Source: Serratia proteamaculans (GTDB lineage: Bacteria > Pseudomonadota > Gammaproteobacteria > Enterobacterales > Enterobacteriaceae). From it: a stretch of 64,000 nucleotides of DNA. The notes under the pieces are model-generated. The model did no database searches and was not told where the DNA came from. It saw nothing but the letters and a program-made list of their open reading frames with translations. The position numbers and the translations under genes were made by a program. Location: assembly GCF_013337185.1 (NCBI RefSeq), contig NZ_SWDE01000002.1, forward strand, positions 124,001 through 188,000, read 5' to 3'. Numbering within the stretch: the stretch's first letter is position 1; each line of letters begins with the position of its first letter. Below are positions 54,436-63,059 of this stretch, in pieces.

Positions 54436-55655
54436 TGGGGAGCCCTTACTTCAGCCAGTATTTTGCACAAACGGCGAATTTGATCTTCTGTTTGCCCGGC
54501 ACGCATCATGACCCGCAGACCGGCAGTGCCTTTGGCGACGATCGGGAAGAACACCGGTGAGACATAGAAACCGGCTTCAATCACCTGACGCCCTTCGCTG
54601 ATCACCGTCTCATCGCTCATCGGCACCATTCGGATCGGATAGGTGTTGCCGCTCTGCTCGGTCGGGATCAGGGAGTCGAACAGCGCAATGTTGTCGTACA
54701 ATTTCTTTTGCAGCGTCGGCAACTCTGCCGTGCGGTGAATTTCGGCAGAGGCCAGGCTGGCACCGATGGCCGCCGTGTTCAGATTTTGCGAATAGTTGAG
54801 CCCGCCGCCAAAGCGCTCGACCAGGCGTAACATCGGCTGTGAATAGCCGTTGAGCAGTATCGCCGCCCCGCTGGTGCCGAAAGCCTTGTTGAGCGTGACC
54901 ACCATAACGGTATTCTCATTCAGAGCCGGGCTGTGTGAGCGAACGTAACCGATCCCACGTTCGCCATAGGCGGAAATAGAATGTGAATCATCGTAGAACA
55001 CCATCAGCCCGTATTTGTCCTGCAGTTCGGCCAACTCTTTAACCGGCGCATAGCCGCCCAGGCTATCGCTGCCGTCAACCACGTAGCAGACCCGCTGGTA
55101 TTTCTTGCAGCAGTCCTTAATGAACTCCAGATCGTGGTAATTGCAGGTAACGACCTCGGTTTCATCGGCACAGGCGGGTTTTGCCGCCGCCAACGACACA
55201 TGAGCATGTTTATCGAAAATCATTAACGGCCGAACACCGTTGCCCAAATGTCCGGAGGCGATCAGCGGCAGCAACCCCCCACTGATGCTGCTGGCCGACA
55301 CGCCACTGAGAACATCAGCCTGGAACAGTTCACCGAGCGATTCCTCCAGCTCTTTGAGCACCGGGAGCTGAACCCGGCTACGGGCGATGCAGTGATCCAG
55401 CACGCCGTAACGACGTACCGCATCGATAGCCCCTTCTATCACCTTGGGATGGGAGTCCAGATTCAGGTAAGAACAGCAGCTAAAATTGACAAATTGATGG
55501 CCACCCGGCGTGGACAGCAGATCGTTTTCAAGCCCGGCGACGATCCCTGCGAGTCCGTTCTGCTCTGACATATCCCAGAAGGGATTACCAATACCGATAG
55601 CTTTGTCGTTGTTGCGATATTGGTTGGTTGGCATGATCTTCTTGCGGCTGGTCAT
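54432..55655 (-). CDS. Alpha-oxoamine synthase-like PLP enzyme
   Basis: 407 residues from ATG 55655, whose codon overlaps the preceding stop (TGATG). Fold-type I aminotransferase class II, near 2-amino-3-ketobutyrate CoA ligase, AONS and serine palmitoyltransferase: FVNFSCCSYLNLDSHPKV, VLDHCIARSRVQLPVLKELE, the PLP Asp/His in MVFYDDSHSISAYGERGIGY and the PLP Lys in VVTLNKAFGTSGAAILLNGY. Such enzymes condense an amino acid with an acyl-CoA with loss of CO2. Here it could join the acyl-CoA from the neighbouring enzymes to an amino acid to give an aminoketone, a common start for small bioactive molecules. Confidence 0.9.
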   Translation of the reverse strand: MTSRKKIMPTNQYRNNDKAIGIGNPFWDMSEQNGLAGIVAGLENDLLSTPGGHQFVNFSCCSYLNLDSHPKVIEGAIDAVRRYGVLDHCIARSRVQLPVLKELEESLGELFQADVLSGVSASSISGGLLPLIASGHLGNGVRPLMIFDKHAHVSLAAAKPACADETEVVTCNYHDLEFIKDCCKKYQRVCYVVDGSDSLGGYAPVKELAELQDKYGLMVFYDDSHSISAYGERGIGYVRSHSPALNENTVMVVTLNKAFGTSGAAILLNGYSQPMLRLVERFGGGLNYSQNLNTAAIGASLASAEIHRTAELPTLQKKLYDNIALFDSLIPTEQSGNTYPIRMVPMSDETVISEGRQVIEAGFYVSPVFFPIVAKGTAGLRVMMRAGQTEDQIRRLCKILAEVRAPQ

Positions 55656-56509
55656 CAAATTCCTTCCTTCTTGGCAGGTTCGGGTTGATAGTTATAAATG
55701 CCTTTAAACTTACGATAGGCGGCCGTGTAGAGCGCGGAATACAAAACATAAGGCCTGCGCAGGATTTTCAGATCCCACAGCCAAAAGTTAACGTTGATAT
55801 TCAGGTCGTCTAACGACTCGGCCTGATGCCACCAGCCCAGCGGCAAATACAGCATTTCACCGGGCTCCAGAATAAAATCGCGGCGCTGCGGGGATTTCGC
55901 TGCCAGCCGTGGGAAACGCTGTGGATCAATATTGTTAAAATCGAAGGCCTGCGATTTGTCGCCGAATCCCTTTAAGATAGAGCGCGGGTAATAATCGCGG
56001 CGGCCGGGTGGGTAAAGGATGAATCGTTTTCTTCCCTGCAGGGCAATATTAAAGTTTTCGAGTTCATCGAAGTGACTTTGGGTAAATACGCCGTGGTAAC
56101 TTATCCATAAATTGGCCGCATTCAGACCACGACGGGAAGCCAGTAGAGAAAATGCATCGAAGCCGAGAAGAGTATTGATATCTTCTGGCCGGTGCATAAT
56201 ATTGGATACCACCCGGTACCAGGTGCTGTTGTCTCGCTGGTATTCTTCATTTTCCAAAAAACCACGAAGTTGAATTTTCGTGGTCTGCCATCGCTCGGTA
56301 TTTTCCTTATTACTCGCTTCCCGGAATAATGTGACATTGTCATCACCTAACCGTTGAGCAATAAGATCATTAGCACTATTGCTGGTATCAAGCGGTAAAT
56401 CAGTAATAATCACAGGAACGTCGGCTCGGAAAATAGCCTCCACTCCCATAGCGACAAATTGATTAAAGCTGATACGTGGAACGGGCATACCCGTGGTTAA
56501 CTGGTTCAC
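55655..56509 (-). CDS. JmjC/cupin-8 type Fe(II) oxygenase
   Basis: 284 residues. The cupin-like JmjC core shows TQSHFDELENFNIALQGRKR (His-x-Asp of the iron site) and LGWWHQAESLDDLNINVNFW (distal His), with the FILYPPG strand before RRDYYPRS. This family of 2-oxoglutarate enzymes hydroxylates proteins or small molecules such as amino-acid-derived intermediates. Overlaps the next gene by one base and follows the transporter start region by 44 bp. The substrate is unknown; tailoring of the operon's product is inferred. Confidence 0.85.
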   Translation of the reverse strand: MNQLTTGMPVPRISFNQFVAMGVEAIFRADVPVIITDLPLDTSNSANDLIAQRLGDDNVTLFREASNKENTERWQTTKIQLRGFLENEEYQRDNSTWYRVVSNIMHRPEDINTLLGFDAFSLLASRRGLNAANLWISYHGVFTQSHFDELENFNIALQGRKRFILYPPGRRDYYPRSILKGFGDKSQAFDFNNIDPQRFPRLAAKSPQRRDFILEPGEMLYLPLGWWHQAESLDDLNINVNFWLWDLKILRRPYVLYSALYTAAYRKFKGIYNYQPEPAKKEGI

Positions 56510-56553
56510 GATGGCCGTTTTCCTGTCTCGGTAATAAGAGTGAAAGAACCCGC

Positions 56554-57780
56554 TTAAATGGGGCTTGGCATGGATTTCTTACTGAGTAGTGATTGGCTGA
56601 ACAGACTGGCTAATAAGGCGAGCATGCCGGCGGCCAGAGCGATCCAGGCGACCTGGGCAGCCCCTGTTTGATCTGAAAGTTGCCCGCCGACCGAAACGCC
56701 GAAGGAGAAACCCAGCCACCCGGCGCTTGAAAGCCAGGAAAACCCTTCGGATAAACAGCCTTTCGGCGTTAACGATTCCAACAGGTTACTGCAGGTGATT
56801 AATAACGGCGCCACCGATAGACCGGCAATAAATGCAGACAAACCCATAACGATCGGGGAACTGGTGAAAACCAGCGGAACAGTGCCTGCGAAAAGCGTGG
56901 CAGAAGTGAGCAACAGCAGCCGTGGCTGCGGGATAGACCAGTTCATGGCGCCATAGCAGAGCCCCCCTACCAGGCTGCCCCCGGCACAAATCGACAGCAG
57001 CACCCCGGCAAGAGTGGGATTGCCCACCTCTTTGGCAAAGGCGATCATCATTACATCAATCGAGCCAAGGAATATGCCTACCGCCGCATAGGAGACCATC
57101 AGGCTGCGCACCCAGACCATGCTAATAGCCCGGCGGTTTTTTTCGTCGACCTTCTGCACAATAACCGGCTCTGAACGTCGATGCAGCACCAGTGCCATCG
57201 AGCCACTGAAGGTGAAGATGGCACATAAAACCAAACCCGCAGCGGGGTGCAATACCGTGGCTAATACAATGGCGACCAATGGGCCCAACAAGAAAATAAT
57301 CTCGTCGAGGACGGTTTCTAAAGCATAGGCGGTTCGCAGAGCCTCATCGGCGACCATCGCCGCCCAACGGGTGCGAATAAAGCCATCTACCGGTACTGAT
57401 GAACAACCAATACCAATAGCCGCGGCCATAATCAGCCATAAATGGGCATTAAGAAACACCAGGGCAATCAGTAAAGCTATGGCGATAACGTGACAGCAAC
57501 TGGTGACAATAAGCACTTTTCGCTGGCTGAATCGGTCAGCAAAGCCGCCCAGTATCGGGCTGGCCAAAGCCTGGGTAATCATTAAGGTTCCGGCGACGGT
57601 ACCTGCGATCCACAGCGAATTGGTCGTGGCAGAAAGCAGCATAATGCAGCTGATAGATCGCATTGCTACCGGAAAGCGCAGCAATAAACCAAACAACGAA
57701 AGCGCAGCATGTCCGGGGCCGGACAGTAATCGGGTATAGGAGCCAAAACTGAATTTAGACTCGACGGCATTTGTTTCCAT
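56554..57780 (-). CDS. MFS transporter, probable exporter
   Basis: 408 residues with 12 predicted membrane helices and the major-facilitator signature after helix 2 (GGFADRFSQRKVLIVTSCC). The second half keeps the pseudo-repeat (GLCYGAMNWSIPQPRLLLL). No drug family can be named. As the first gene of the operon, placed before the biosynthetic genes, it is likely to export the product. Its 5' region is the regulatory gap shared with the M24 peptidase gene. Confidence 0.88.
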   Translation of the reverse strand: METNAVESKFSFGSYTRLLSGPGHAALSLFGLLLRFPVAMRSISCIMLLSATTNSLWIAGTVAGTLMITQALASPILGGFADRFSQRKVLIVTSCCHVIAIALLIALVFLNAHLWLIMAAAIGIGCSSVPVDGFIRTRWAAMVADEALRTAYALETVLDEIIFLLGPLVAIVLATVLHPAAGLVLCAIFTFSGSMALVLHRRSEPVIVQKVDEKNRRAISMVWVRSLMVSYAAVGIFLGSIDVMMIAFAKEVGNPTLAGVLLSICAGGSLVGGLCYGAMNWSIPQPRLLLLTSATLFAGTVPLVFTSSPIVMGLSAFIAGLSVAPLLITCSNLLESLTPKGCLSEGFSWLSSAGWLGFSFGVSVGGQLSDQTGAAQVAWIALAAGMLALLASLFSQSLLSKKSMPSPI

Positions 57781-58315
57781 AAAGGACTCTCGTTAAAAAT
57801 ATCGCTTATACCCAGGCAATTAAATATACTCATTAGAATACATCCACCCACCTATTAGATTAAGTGCACGCAATAGAGATAATAATTTAATTATTCACAC
57901 ACAATGATCCGAGGGAGTGAAAACACGCCCCGAGATTAATTTCCCCCATACTAAATATGCACCCCAAGGTTTATAAATTTATTTAATACGATGGGCATTA
58001 AGAATTAGCAACGCTAATGAGTATTAGCAAGAGCATTTTTGCATCACATTAATGCGTTATTGCATTATCTAGATAATATAACCAGTTAGCGATAAAATAA
58101 TGACCGAATATAATTTTTATTTCGTTAAACTCACCATTTTCGGCAAAACTTGTTGGCACTCTGGTGCATCGGAGTGCAAGGGCAAGAAACTGTGCTGTAA
58201 TCGACAACTTTCTTATCTAATAAAGCCAAGTTTTGTTGCTGTGGTTTACTTATGATGAAGGTTTAGTGCGCAGGAACATTGGCCCTGACATTTGACACTA
58301 TGCGAGGAGAAAAGC
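57781..58315. promoter_or_regulatory. Divergent promoter region with two palindromes
   Basis: 535 bp, AT-rich, between the MFS-led operon and the M24 peptidase gene. It holds ATTAGC-AAC-GCTAAT at 58004-58018, with another TATTAGC copy right after (58022-58028), and the perfect palindrome ATTATCTAGATAAT at 58064-58077. Both are good operator candidates, sitting 45 bp apart. A GAGGAGAA site stands before the ATG at 58316. The regulator gene is not next to it. No open frame is worth calling. Confidence 0.55.
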
Positions 58316-59533
58316 ATGGCTACAGGCATTGGCGGTTGCACGACGCAACAGGCCCTGGAACAGTTGCAACCGTTAACGGACAATCCGCCTGAAATCGCCG
58401 CCGATGAGTATCGGCAACGCATTCAGCATGCACAGCGCCTGATGCGTGAAAACGGTATCGACGCCTGCTATGTCAACGCCGGCAGTAATCTACGCTATTT
58501 TACCGGCACTCAATGGTCGGCTAGCGAACGCATGGTCGGCGCGGTGATCCCGGCCGAAGGCGAAATCGCTTATATTGCCCCCTGGTTTGAGATTGGCACC
58601 TTCCAAGACGCCCAAGTGATTGAAGCAGAAATCTTTAGCTGGCATGAAGAAGAAGATCCCTACCGTTTGTTCTTCACCGTACTGGCCTCTCGCGGGCTGA
58701 CGGGCGCATGCCAGGTGGCGATTTGCGAAACGGCTTCGGTCACCCTGTTCCTCGGCCTGCAACAATATGCCGGCGATATCCGGCTAATCAGTGCCCAGCC
58801 GATCACCGGCCACTGCCGCAGCCGTAAATCGGCGACGGAAATCGCGCTGATGCAAACCGCCAATAATATAACTCTGCGGGTGCAGCAGGCTGCGGCCAGC
58901 ATATTGCACCCTGGCATCACCGCCAGCGAACTGATCGACTTCGTCGATAAGGCCCACCGTAAAATGGGCACCAGCGGCTCATACTTCTGTATTGCACTGT
59001 TCGGATCCGATAGCGCGTTTCCCCATGGCGTAAAGCAACCCAACCCGCTGCAAAACAACGATATCGTGCTACTCGATACCGGCTGCCGCTATAAGGGTTA
59101 CCTATCCGATATCACCCGTACCTATGTGTATGGCGAGGCCAACGAACGGCAACGCTTCGCCTGGCAGGCGGAGCATGAGGCGCAGGCCGCCGCGTTTGCC
59201 GTTATCGCACCCGGTGTGCCCTGCCATAAAGTGGATGACGCGGCGCGCGATGTACTGGTCTCTTATGGCTTTGGGCCAGACTATCAGCTGCCGGGCCTGC
59301 CGCATCGTACCGGGCACGGTATCGGGCTGGATATTCATGAAGCTCCGTATCTAATCCGCAAACAGCAGCAACCGCTCGATGTCGGCATGTGCGCCAGCAT
59401 CGAACCCATGCTGTGCCTGCCGGGTGAATTTGGTATCCGCCTTGAAGATCATTTTTACGTCACAAACGAAGGCGCACGCTGGTTTACCCCACCGGCCAAA
59501 TCCATTGATAACCCATTTGATATAGCCGACTGA
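58316..59533 (+). CDS. M24-family metallopeptidase (Xaa-Pro peptidase-like)
   Basis: 405 residues from ATG 58316, which has a GAGGAGA site; an upstream ATG at 58292 lacks one. N-terminal creatinase-like domain (about 20-175) and C-terminal pita-bread domain with all five metal ligands: Asp in VLLDTGCRYKGYLSDITRTY (two Asp), His in LPHRTGHGIGLDIHEAPYL, Glu in SIEPMLCLPG and Glu in GIRLEDHFYV. It would act as an aminopeptidase P, prolidase or creatinase-type enzyme in the cytoplasm. Divergent from the unknown operon, so it may process a peptide-like intermediate or simply share the promoter region. Confidence 0.9.
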   Translation: MATGIGGCTTQQALEQLQPLTDNPPEIAADEYRQRIQHAQRLMRENGIDACYVNAGSNLRYFTGTQWSASERMVGAVIPAEGEIAYIAPWFEIGTFQDAQVIEAEIFSWHEEEDPYRLFFTVLASRGLTGACQVAICETASVTLFLGLQQYAGDIRLISAQPITGHCRSRKSATEIALMQTANNITLRVQQAAASILHPGITASELIDFVDKAHRKMGTSGSYFCIALFGSDSAFPHGVKQPNPLQNNDIVLLDTGCRYKGYLSDITRTYVYGEANERQRFAWQAEHEAQAAAFAVIAPGVPCHKVDDAARDVLVSYGFGPDYQLPGLPHRTGHGIGLDIHEAPYLIRKQQQPLDVGMCASIEPMLCLPGEFGIRLEDHFYVTNEGARWFTPPAKSIDNPFDIAD

Positions 59534-59540
59534 TAATGCC

Positions 59541-59570
59541 CCGGGCGGCAATGCCGCCCGGATTTAAATA
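59541..59570 (+). terminator. Intrinsic terminator after the M24 gene
   Basis: Long perfect stem CCGGGCGGC-AAT-GCCGCCCGG (59541-59561) followed by ATTTAAAT. Strong stem, moderate tail. The rest of the gap to 59760 is AT-rich and must contain the microcin promoter. Confidence 0.7.
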
Positions 59571-59759
59571 TAATATTAATATCGAGCATGTTTAATAAAA
59601 CCATTTAGTTATATAGCTTAGTGCAACCACTAATTAATTAAAGTTTCTCACCATTTGAGAAAAATAACTCTTGATATAAAAATAGTTGTGAGTTAAAAAC
59701 TAATCGTCCCTTTCAAAAGTGAATATAACAATAAATTATACCCTCAAATGGAGTTGATG

Positions 59760-60125
59760 ATGAAAACAATTGATATAGCTTTGCTAGACTCGATCGCCGG
59801 TGGCCGCGGTAATAATGGTGGTGACCGCACGGATAATGGCGGCAGAAACAGAGGCGGTCGTAACTCGAGAAACAATAATAATTCCGGTAATTACTATTCA
59901 AAGTATGGTAACGACGATTGTATTACCAGCATAATAGGCAACGTAGCCAAAGGTGCACTCGCAGGCCCATGGGGCATGGCTGCCGGACTGGCTTATGGGG
60001 CATTGACCGGCGGTTGCTTTAAAGAATCCGCTAAAGGCGGTGGTAATGTTGGCATGGGGCCAGGGGGCAACAAAAGCTCTGGCGGTTGCAAAGGGAAAGG
60101 CGGTTCTGATGGTTGCAGTTGGTAA
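59760..60125 (+). CDS. Candidate microcin precursor with double-glycine leader
   Basis: 121 residues from ATG 59760 (GGAG 6 bp upstream; ATGs at 59748 and 59757 are too close to the site). The first 15 residues, KTIDIALLDSIAGG after Met, form a textbook double-glycine leader cut by ABC-type peptidase exporters. The mature part is Gly/Asn-rich (RGNNGGDRTDNGGRNRGG), then an amphipathic/hydrophobic Gly-Ala-rich segment (IIGNVAKGALAGPWGMAAGL, then AYGALTGG), then a Gly/Lys tail with cysteines. There are four Cys (DDC, GGC, GGC, DGC), enough for two disulphides. It resembles class II microcins but matches none I recognise. No exporter gene is nearby. Confidence 0.8.
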   Translation: MKTIDIALLDSIAGGRGNNGGDRTDNGGRNRGGRNSRNNNNSGNYYSKYGNDDCITSIIGNVAKGALAGPWGMAAGLAYGALTGGCFKESAKGGGNVGMGPGGNKSSGGCKGKGGSDGCSW

Positions 60126-60176
60126 CCATCATTTTGTCCCCTTTTTATTTTAATTGAAAAGTTAATAACAAGCCTC

Positions 60177-60377
60177 ATGAAAAGAACATACTGGACAATA
60201 TCAGTTTTAATTGGGATGGTTTTATCCTCTATTTTATTGGCGGGTGCAGGCATCGGCGTTGATTATCTTTACTCTGCGCCAGAAAAAATATCAAAACTCA
60301 TCGTTGCCGTGTTCTTTTCACTTTCCATTATTGTTTCTATATATAAAGTCATCTGTGTAGTTTTCAAAAAAGAATAG
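60177..60377 (+). CDS. Small membrane protein, probable microcin immunity
   Basis: 66 residues with two membrane helices (TISVLIGMVLSSILLAGAGI and LIVAVFFSLSIIVSIYKVI) and a basic tail. It starts 51 bp after the precursor gene and ends at a strong terminator, so the two form one transcript. A short two- to three-helix protein directly behind a class II bacteriocin gene is nearly always its immunity protein; that role is inferred. Confidence 0.7.
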   Translation: MKRTYWTISVLIGMVLSSILLAGAGIGVDYLYSAPEKISKLIVAVFFSLSIIVSIYKVICVVFKKE

Positions 60378-60380
60378 ATA

Positions 60381-60425
60381 AAACCGCCCCATATATGAGA
60401 ATATGCGTGGGCGGTTTATTTTTAT
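60381..60425 (+). terminator. Terminator of the microcin transcript
   Basis: Stem AAACCGCCC (60381-60389) with GGGCGGTTT (60409-60417), followed by ATTTTTAT. Strong intrinsic terminator. Confidence 0.85.
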
Positions 60426-60452
60426 GCTGAATAAATTAATGGAGCGAAACAA

Positions 60453-60653
60453 ATGAGGAAAATAATCAGACCCGCAATTATCTTCCTGGCAATCATTGCC
60501 ACGGCCCCTTTTCTTAGCGGTATCAGGGGCGAGACTTCTGCTTTAGGTTTCTCCGCTCCCTTGGGGGCCTCCACATTTGTCATTACTCTCGCCACCTTTT
60601 ACGCTTTTGTCACCTTTTCATTAAAAGTCTTTGATTTTTTTGATAAAAAATAA
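60453..60653 (+). CDS. Second small membrane protein behind the microcin
   Basis: 66 residues, two membrane helices (PAIIFLAIIATAPFLSG and FVITLATFYAFVTFSLKVF) and a charged end (DFFDKK). GGAG lies 8 bp before the ATG. Same length and layout as the gene at 60177 but beyond a terminator, with no close sequence match. A second immunity protein or a separate small membrane protein; unproven. Confidence 0.62.
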   Translation: MRKIIRPAIIFLAIIATAPFLSGIRGETSALGFSAPLGASTFVITLATFYAFVTFSLKVFDFFDKK

Positions 60654-60668
60654 GTTACCCCCAGGCGG

Positions 60669-61502
60669 TTACAGCAGCAGCGCCAGTTCCATTGCCGTGC
60701 GTTGCAGCTGTGGTAGCACCCGCTCGCGTAACTCCGCCGCCGAAATCTGCGAAGCATTGACCCCCACGTTCATCGCCGCCACCACGCCGCCCTTGCGGGA
60801 ATGCATCGGTACCGCGATAGAGCGCAGGCCAATTTCCAACTGTTGATCGTTAATGGCGTAGCCTTGCCGACGCACTTTAGCCAACTGCTCACGCAGTTGA
60901 TCGGCGTTGCTTACGGTGAACTCGGTCAGCGCTTCAAAACTCACCCGTGACAGATAATCGTCCAACTGTTCTTCATCCAGCGCGCTGAGCAAAACCAGCC
61001 CCATCGAAGTCGCGTAGGCCGGTAGGCGGCTGCCACGCCCCAGATCGATAGTCATAATACGTTTCACAGAAGCGCGGGCGATATACAGGATATTGTCACC
61101 GTCCAGCGTCGCCACCGAACAGGATTCATTCAGCAGCTTGCTGAGATAGTCCAGCGAGTTCTGCGCCGCTTTCGCCAGCTCGGAAGAAGAAAGATAGGCG
61201 TGCCCGATAGTCAGCACGCGTGGCAGCAGCCGGTAATGGCGGCCGTCAGGACAGTGCACAAATCCCAACGCACGCAGGGTATACAAGCAGCGACGCACTG
61301 CCGCACGGGGAATACCGGTAATTTGGCTGATTTCAGAAACCGACATTTGTGAATACTGCGGCTGGAAAGCCTGCAGCACCTCCAGTCCTCTGGCCAACGA
61401 CGCCATAAAATTGGGATCGCCCTTATATTGATCGTTGCTTAACTCCCCGATCTCCTGCAACCGACGCAGTTCTCCAGCACCAGACTCCGACGCATCACTC
61501 AT
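60669..61502 (-). CDS. pcaR: IclR-family regulator PcaR-like
   Basis: 277 residues: winged helix at about 33-95 (SLARGLEVLQAFQPQYSQMS, then ISQITGIPRAAVRRCLYTL) and C-terminal IclR effector domain. Sequence DGRHYRLLPRVLTIGHAYLS and the AVRRCLYTL helix are typical of the PcaR/PcaU/PobR branch that answers beta-ketoadipate or protocatechuate. It is divergent from pcaIJF, its expected target. The N-terminus is slightly long; an internal Met (near MASLARG) could also be used. Confidence 0.88.
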   Translation of the reverse strand: MSDASESGAGELRRLQEIGELSNDQYKGDPNFMASLARGLEVLQAFQPQYSQMSVSEISQITGIPRAAVRRCLYTLRALGFVHCPDGRHYRLLPRVLTIGHAYLSSSELAKAAQNSLDYLSKLLNESCSVATLDGDNILYIARASVKRIMTIDLGRGSRLPAYATSMGLVLLSALDEEQLDDYLSRVSFEALTEFTVSNADQLREQLAKVRRQGYAINDQQLEIGLRSIAVPMHSRKGGVVAAMNVGVNASQISAAELRERVLPQLQRTAMELALLL

Positions 61503-61565
61503 CCTGACCTCCGACTCAATATAGTTATCCGTATCACAGAATTGATAACCAAAAGATTAATGTTT

Positions 61566-61597
61566 CGATAATCGCACAATACGCTGATATTCGCACT
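61566..61597. promoter_or_regulatory. Likely PcaR operator: 11-base direct repeat
   Basis: GATAATCGCAC (61567-61577) and GATATTCGCAC (61586-61596) are a direct repeat with one mismatch, 19 bp apart (about two helix turns), in the gap between pcaR and pcaI. The first forms part of TTCGATAATCGCAC, close to the GTTCGAT-ATCGxAC palindromes bound by PcaU/PobR-type IclR regulators. Confidence 0.6.
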
Positions 61598-61681
61598 TGT
61601 CGCTGTTTTTTTCATCCCTTAAGGTAAATCCAGGCCCATAAGCGTCACGCAGAAATGACCGTTGCACAATCAGGAGAGCAG

Positions 61682-62368
61682 ATGATCGATAAATACGTGG
61701 CGTCCATCGATGCCGCCGTCGCCGATATTCCCGATGGCGCGACCATTATGGTCGGCGGGTTTGGCCCGGCGGGTCAGCCCTATGCGCTGCTGGACGCCCT
61801 GACCCGCCATCAGCCACGCGGGCTAACATTGATCAGCAATAATGCTGGTAACGGGGATTTTGGTTTGGCGGCGCTGCTAAAAGCCGGCTGTGTACGCAAG
61901 GTTATCTGTTCATTCCCGCGCCAGTCGGACTCCTGGGTATTTGATGATTTGTATCGCCGTGGCGAACTGGATCTGGAGCTGATCCCGCAGGGTAATCTGG
62001 CGGCACGCATTCAGGCCGCAGGTTCGGGGCTTGGCGGTTTTTACACCCCGACCGGCTACGGCACCGAGCTGGCGCAAGGTAAAGAAACGCGCGAGATCGA
62101 CGGCAAACACTATGTGTTCGAGCTACCGCTGAAGGCCGATTTCGCGTTGATCAAGGCCGATAAAGCCGATCGCTGGGGTAACCTGCTATACAACAAAACC
62201 GGGCGCAACTTCGGGCCGATTATGGCCATGGCGGCCGCCTGCACCATTGCCGAAGTCAACCGCATGGTGCCACTGGGGGAGTTGGATCCTGAAAATATCA
62301 TTACGCCGGGGATCTTCGTGCAACGCCTGGTGACTACGCCCAATCACTCTGCGCAACCCTCGGCTTAA
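61682..62368 (+). CDS. pcaI: 3-Oxoadipate CoA-transferase subunit A
   Basis: 228 residues from ATG 61682, which has AGGAGA 7 bp upstream; an ATG at 61655 has none. Alpha subunit of the succinyl-CoA:3-oxoadipate transferase: GATIMVGGFGPAGQPYALLD is the glycine-rich CoA-binding signature, later FYTPTGYGTELAQGKETREI and NLLYNKTGRNFGP. With PcaJ it activates 3-oxoadipate, the end product of the protocatechuate and catechol ortho branches. Ten bases ahead of pcaJ. Confidence 0.96.
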   Translation: MIDKYVASIDAAVADIPDGATIMVGGFGPAGQPYALLDALTRHQPRGLTLISNNAGNGDFGLAALLKAGCVRKVICSFPRQSDSWVFDDLYRRGELDLELIPQGNLAARIQAAGSGLGGFYTPTGYGTELAQGKETREIDGKHYVFELPLKADFALIKADKADRWGNLLYNKTGRNFGPIMAMAAACTIAEVNRMVPLGELDPENIITPGIFVQRLVTTPNHSAQPSA

Positions 62369-62378
62369 GGAGCGCCCC

Positions 62379-63059
62379 ATGACCAAACTCACTCATCAAC
62401 AGCTGGCCGAACGTATTGCACGCGATATCCCGGAAGGGGCCTACGTCAACCTGGGCATTGGTATCCCAACCCAGATAGCCAACTACCTGCCGGCGGATAA
62501 AGAGATCTTCCTGCACAGCGAAAATGGCATTCTCGGCATGGGTCCGGCACCGGCGGCCGGTTTGGAAGATCCCGAACTGATCAACGCCGGCAAACAGCCG
62601 GTCACCCTGCTGAAAGGCGGCTGTTTTTTCCACCACGGCGACTCTTTTGCCATGATGCGCGGCGGTCACCTGGATATCTGCGTACTCGGTGCTTATCAGG
62701 TCTCTGAACGCGGTGACCTGGCCAACTGGAGTACCGGCGCACCGGGGGCGATCCCGGCGGTCGGCGGTGCGATGGATCTGGCGATTGGTGCCCGTCAGGT
62801 GTTTGTGATGACCGAACACCTGACCAAAAAAGGCGAATGCAAAATTGTTCGCCATTGTACCTATCCCCTGACCGGCGTCGGCTGTATTGATCGCATCTAC
62901 AGCGATCTGGCGGTGATGGACGTGACTTCTCAGGGTCTGGTGGTCCGCGAAATATTCGGCGGGCTGACCCCGCAGCAATTGCAAGCAGTCACCCCGGTCG
63001 AACTGACCTTTGCCCTTCAGCATGGAGAACCGCCGCATGATCCCCGCCTACCTGTGTGA
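62379..63059 (+). CDS. pcaJ: 3-Oxoadipate CoA-transferase subunit B
   Basis: 226 residues. Beta subunit with GAYVNLGIGIPTQIANYLPA and the active-site Glu in FLHSENGILGMGPAPAAGLE. AGGAGCGCCCC precedes the ATG. Its end overlaps the pcaF start by 23 bp, so the three genes are coupled. Confidence 0.96.
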   Translation: MTKLTHQQLAERIARDIPEGAYVNLGIGIPTQIANYLPADKEIFLHSENGILGMGPAPAAGLEDPELINAGKQPVTLLKGGCFFHHGDSFAMMRGGHLDICVLGAYQVSERGDLANWSTGAPGAIPAVGGAMDLAIGARQVFVMTEHLTKKGECKIVRHCTYPLTGVGCIDRIYSDLAVMDVTSQGLVVREIFGGLTPQQLQAVTPVELTFALQHGEPPHDPRLPV

